From contig NC_031502.1 of assembly GCF_000237925.1 (NCBI RefSeq), positions 6,801,443-6,865,442 of the forward strand: a stretch of DNA of 64,000 nucleotides, written 5' to 3'. Under the pieces are notes generated by a model, which saw only the letters and a program-made list of their open reading frames with translations, was not told the origin of the DNA and did no database searches. Within the stretch, counting starts at the first letter, position 1. Each line of letters starts with the position of its first letter. The position numbers and the translations under genes are program-made. This stretch comes from Schistosoma mansoni. Its lineage: Eukaryota; Platyhelminthes; Trematoda; Strigeidida; Schistosomatidae. This document shows positions 60,666-64,000 of the stretch, in pieces.

Positions 60666-61300
60666 ATGGAATGCAGGAAATATGTTATACATAGAGTCAC
60701 ATTAAATGTAACTTTGGAATATGAGGATCCAACGCTATTTAGTGGGGGGGGATATATTCGGGAAAATTACAAATCCGGATTTTTCAAAAATAGGGAGGTG
60801 TTATGTCCCGATAACAATAGTGAATGGTAACTTTGTGATCCATTTATGGACCAATATTATGTATATAAGTTTTATCGTATATTTGCTAAATAACTAAACT
60901 ATCCATATTCGTTTGTCCCTTATTATGAGCTTTATTTTGACTTATAGACTATTATTATACGATTTATCATTATCGAATTATCCCTAGTCTATTAATTGCT
61001 GCCTCCCGCATTCACAGCCACATTTGGCTAGATCTTGTACAAATGTTATTTCCTATTTTATTGGTACAATGTGGTCAGTCTGTTTGGTATATAAACTCAG
61101 TATGTTTGAAATATAATGATTCATACCACAAAGGCTGTTCTGGACTTAACTGGCTGGGCTAGGCAGAAGCAGGACCGGTAGTACTCTAGACTGCTCGTAC
61201 GCTTTTCGTGTGTCACTGTTCCAATCGATAATTCGCTGCTCTCTGATTGGCGGTCTTATTACAATATACGTTAACAGGGCAAGCACTCGGCCACAAGTTA
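60666..61300. other. unassigned sequence
   Basis: AT-rich, includes a run of eight G near 60745; no gene recognised. Confidence 0.4.
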
Positions 61301-61636
61301 TAACAATGATCCACCAAGGGCAGTTGGAAAACCCTGATTTCAAACCAAAGGGGCACAGTCTCCAGGATCCTGAGGGAACAAATGGCGTATGCATTAATCG
61401 TTGGTCACCGGCTACCATGTGACTGCATCTCCTCACGGTGCTCCACTGCATTGTGGATCAGATCTTTATGTCAAAGGCTCCAGGTGTGGTCCCCTACGAA
61501 AACCACCTCCTTCGGTCTACGCTCCCGGGCAGTATCACAGCCCTCACAGAAATCAAATGATATTTGTGCGGCGCATATATATCTGGCATCCCCTTGTACC
61601 AATATTTATGTGTTTAAATAAATAAAATAAAAGATA
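61301..61636 (+). repeat. SINE-B copy, 3' two-thirds
   Basis: GATCCACCAAGGGCAGTTGG to CATATATATCTGGCATCCCC, TTGTACCAATATTTATGTG and the TTTAAATAAATAAAATAAAA tail. 5'-truncated. Confidence 0.85.
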
Positions 61637-62315
61637 GTTAACAAGAACTAAAGGATAGTTGCAACCCACATTACTAACACACACTATCACTTTCGCAACC
61701 AGCCATATTGGTCTCCTTACAACAATCTATATTTGAAATGCTTTATGAGCACTTTTGCTCACCATAATCAAAAGTTGATCGGAGAATGGATCTACGTCTG
61801 ATATGGGGATTGACATCACAAATTTACTACATTTAAAGGAGTGCTAAATGATAAGAAAAACAAGTATCGTTTTTAAAACGGGTTTTTATTGTCATTTTGC
61901 AGACGACCATTTTACATATTATCGGATTTTTGCAGAAAAGTTTGATATTAACGATTTATAGAGTATCTGTTCTGTAAGCATGATAAGTACAGATCTAGTA
62001 ACACAAATCAAATGTAGTTAGCAGATTTAGTTTTTGCCAACTGACTAGGCTTTTTGCAAGATTGTGCACCTCAAGGTGACAGCAAACTCTCCTAAAAATA
62101 CATCGCATTAGTAGTAATTTGTTAGTCGAGAACTAAGAACTTCATACTTGAAGGATGAAGGGAAGACGTGCTTGAAGATAGTTTTATAAATCCCAAGAAG
62201 CTTTTGCAAACTTGGGATACCTGTGGGTTAGGCGAGATATTAGTATGGCTACTAAATGGAGAACATAATTCATAGCCTAATTCGCGATACTCTGCAGTCA
62301 CGGAACGGCTTTTTA
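61637..62315. other. unassigned sequence
   Basis: AT-rich; nothing recognised. Confidence 0.4.
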
Positions 62316-62612
62316 AAGTAATTTATTTAGTTAAACATATAAATATTGGTACAAAGGGGCACCAGATACATATGCGCTACACAAATCTCATTTGATTTGT
62401 GTGAGGGCTGTGATATTGCCCAGGTGCCCAAGCTGAAGCAGGTGGTTTTCTTAGGGAGCTACACGCGGAGCCTTTGACCTAGAGGCCTGATCCACAAGGC
62501 AATGGAGCATCGTGAGGTGATGCCATTTGTTCCCTCAGGGTACTGGAGCCCATGTGCACCATTGGTTTGGAATCAGGGTTTTCCAACTCCCCTAGGTGGA
62601 CTTTCCCTGGAC
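62316..62612 (-). repeat. SINE-B copy, 3' part, with internal deletion
   Basis: Tail at TTTATTTAGTTAAACATATA (62325), body to CCCTAGGTGGACTTTCC. Between GCATCGTGAGGTGATG and CCATTTGTTCCCTCAGG the block found in other copies (about 45 bases with ACCGGCTACC on the sense strand) is missing. Confidence 0.8.
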
Positions 62613-62629
62613 AATGGGTGATACGGTGC

Positions 62630-62840
62630 AAAATAGACTGAGGTAGTACACTTGAATTTACTTTCTACCTTACTCTCAATTGAGCTTCGTTCTCAACACT
62701 CTATTCTACCATCACATTTGTTCACCGTAAAGTGTATCTTTATTTCTTTACTTGCTTTGTTGACATGAGATGTGGCAACTTAGACCGATGGACATTTCCC
62801 TCCAGGTTCTACGCTAATGGTGGTTAACAGATGAGGAAAA
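62630..62840 (+). mobile_element. LINE-A 3' UTR relic
   Basis: TTTGTTGACATGAGATGTGG, CAACTTAGACCGATGGACAT and CAGGTTCTACGCTAATGG align with the conserved LINE-A 3' end. Old. Confidence 0.55.
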
Positions 62841-63549
62841 AAATTCGAACTGGCGAGTGTGATAATTTCCATTGGTTTTGAAAAAAACCAAGACATACTG
62901 ACTGGCAAGTTGCTTCACGATGATTAGCTTAAATAATTAGTCTGAGTAAATCGTGTCAATGTGTGATGTCACGGAAAGTGTTGACAAACTGCATGGATGA
63001 CGAGGTCGTTTTATCATGGACATACTTCCTTTGATGTCGGTTAATATACGTGTTGAATAACTGATAACTTATTTCATGTTAGACACCACAGGAGGATTTA
63101 TTCACATCACCAGAGTTGAGGTTGGGAATAGCGATAAAACTTTGGAGCTAATTGGACAATTACTTCTTCAATTGTTTAGAAGCATTAAGGTCTGAGTGAA
63201 CTGTTTCTGAGTGGGACAGTAGAATATAGAAGACCAAACTAATTGTCTCCAAAATTTACAACTATTCAAGTTAAAAGGAGAACTGTAATCCATTAAATAG
63301 GATGAACTGACCACATCTCTTAGAAATATTTGCTATCACGTGAATCACCTTACTTTGTCAGTAGTGTAATGCTCTAATAAACATTCACTGCTAATTTTAG
63401 GACTTATAAATTTTGTCTATGAGTAAAATTTTTCGTCATAAACAGAAGCTTGGAAGAATTGCATTGGGTTTGAACCCGTCAAAGATGCTATGCTGGATTC
63501 CGACGAAGTGTTGAAAATGTAATGCTTAAAGAAATCTTGAGAAACCATT
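62841..63549. other. unassigned sequence
   Basis: AT-rich; nothing recognised. Confidence 0.4.
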
Positions 63550-64000
63550 CAAATTACAGTTATAATATGAAGATTCTACAGAATCCTGACAACTCATTGA
63601 AGCACGTCGGTCTACTCCAGGTGACCGCGAGTTTGATTACAAACAAAGACTGTTGCGTAATGAAATTGGGTAAAGCTTGCGTAAGGACTGAGAAACCTAG
63701 TGATCGGGGCGTGCTAACGAGGTGCAAGGAGCAGCTGTATCTGGTAGCTACCAGAAGCTCATTCAACTCATTCGAGTCATTAGCAACATCAAGTCTGGTG
63801 TGTGTGAAACAATCTGTAACGCTGATGGAACGCTAATTGATGACATTTGCCAACATCTTGGACAGTGGGCACAGTCTTTCAATGAGCAGTTTAACTGGTT
63901 TGTTGCTCCAGTGACATCGATCAGACCGTTTTGTCTTCTCTGGCTAGTGTCGACTGATCCACCAAACGAGGCCGAAGTTCTCAAGGAACTTCAACTCTTG
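63550..64000 (+). mobile_element. LINE-B linker region, runs off the window
   Basis: From about 63575 it matches 44293-44520: LQLIEARRSTPGDREFDY, KQRLLRNEIGQSLRKD, QGAAVSGSYQKLIQLIRV. It then continues past the point where the other copy is deleted: ETICNADGTLIDDICQHLGQ, SFNEQFNW, LVSTDPPNEAEVLKELQ. It therefore holds the region between endonuclease and RT that the 44 kb copy lacks. Confidence 0.78.

Overview
The window looks like a piece of a blood-fluke (Schistosoma) nuclear genome. It is AT-rich, with short host exons in long introns, GT-AG splice junctions, and a dense load of non-LTR retrotransposons and tRNA-derived short repeats. The most telling signal is several copies of the schistosome Sm-alpha element, which carries a hammerhead ribozyme; one copy (about 59640-59835) still has both conserved core blocks and the GUC cleavage triplet. 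The species cannot be told from sequence alone.

Four host genes are supported. (1) Bases 1-5806, plus strand: the last four visible exons of an unidentified Ser/Asn-rich acidic protein with a tryptophan-containing tail. (2) Bases 14690-7268, minus strand: a complete three-exon gene for gamma-tubulin complex component 4 (GCP4), about 745 residues. (3) Bases 33010-56979, plus strand: an eight-exon (or more) gene of about 1020 codons that I do not recognise. Its N-terminal half is low-complexity (Ser/Asn/His) and its C-terminal half is folded-looking and Cys-rich. (4) Bases 59163-58868, minus strand: a complete two-exon gene for the elongation factor ELOF1, too short per exon for ordinary ORF scans. 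Genes 1/2 and 3/4 are convergent pairs.

The rest is mostly transposon debris. I use neutral labels. LINE-A is an RTE-like endonuclease/RT element ending in CTGA/TGAC-type repeats. It includes an almost full-length antisense copy at 52205-56165 in the last intron of gene 3. LINE-B is a second RTE-like family with a short AAATA-type tail. LINE-C is a third, represented by one C-terminal fragment. There are also CR1/Jockey-like LINEs at 22.4-25.6 kb and 29.4-30.1 kb. A SINE-like family of about 500 bp (SINE-B) shares its last ~60 bases with LINE-B, and one copy has a tRNA-Asp-like head. Other tRNA-derived short repeats are present as relics. No viral or LTR element was recognised.

The points most worth a second look are: ~350 bp SINE arms that look identical, in opposite orientation, in introns 3 and 5 of gene 3, bracketing exons 4-5; an ~880 bp block shared almost perfectly by two chimeric LINE-B copies on either side of exon 5; the hammerhead copy with intact core; the SINE-B/LINE-B tail sharing; and the unidentified gene 3 itself. 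Stretches 15.4-21.2 kb and 25.6-29.4 kb hold nothing I can name.
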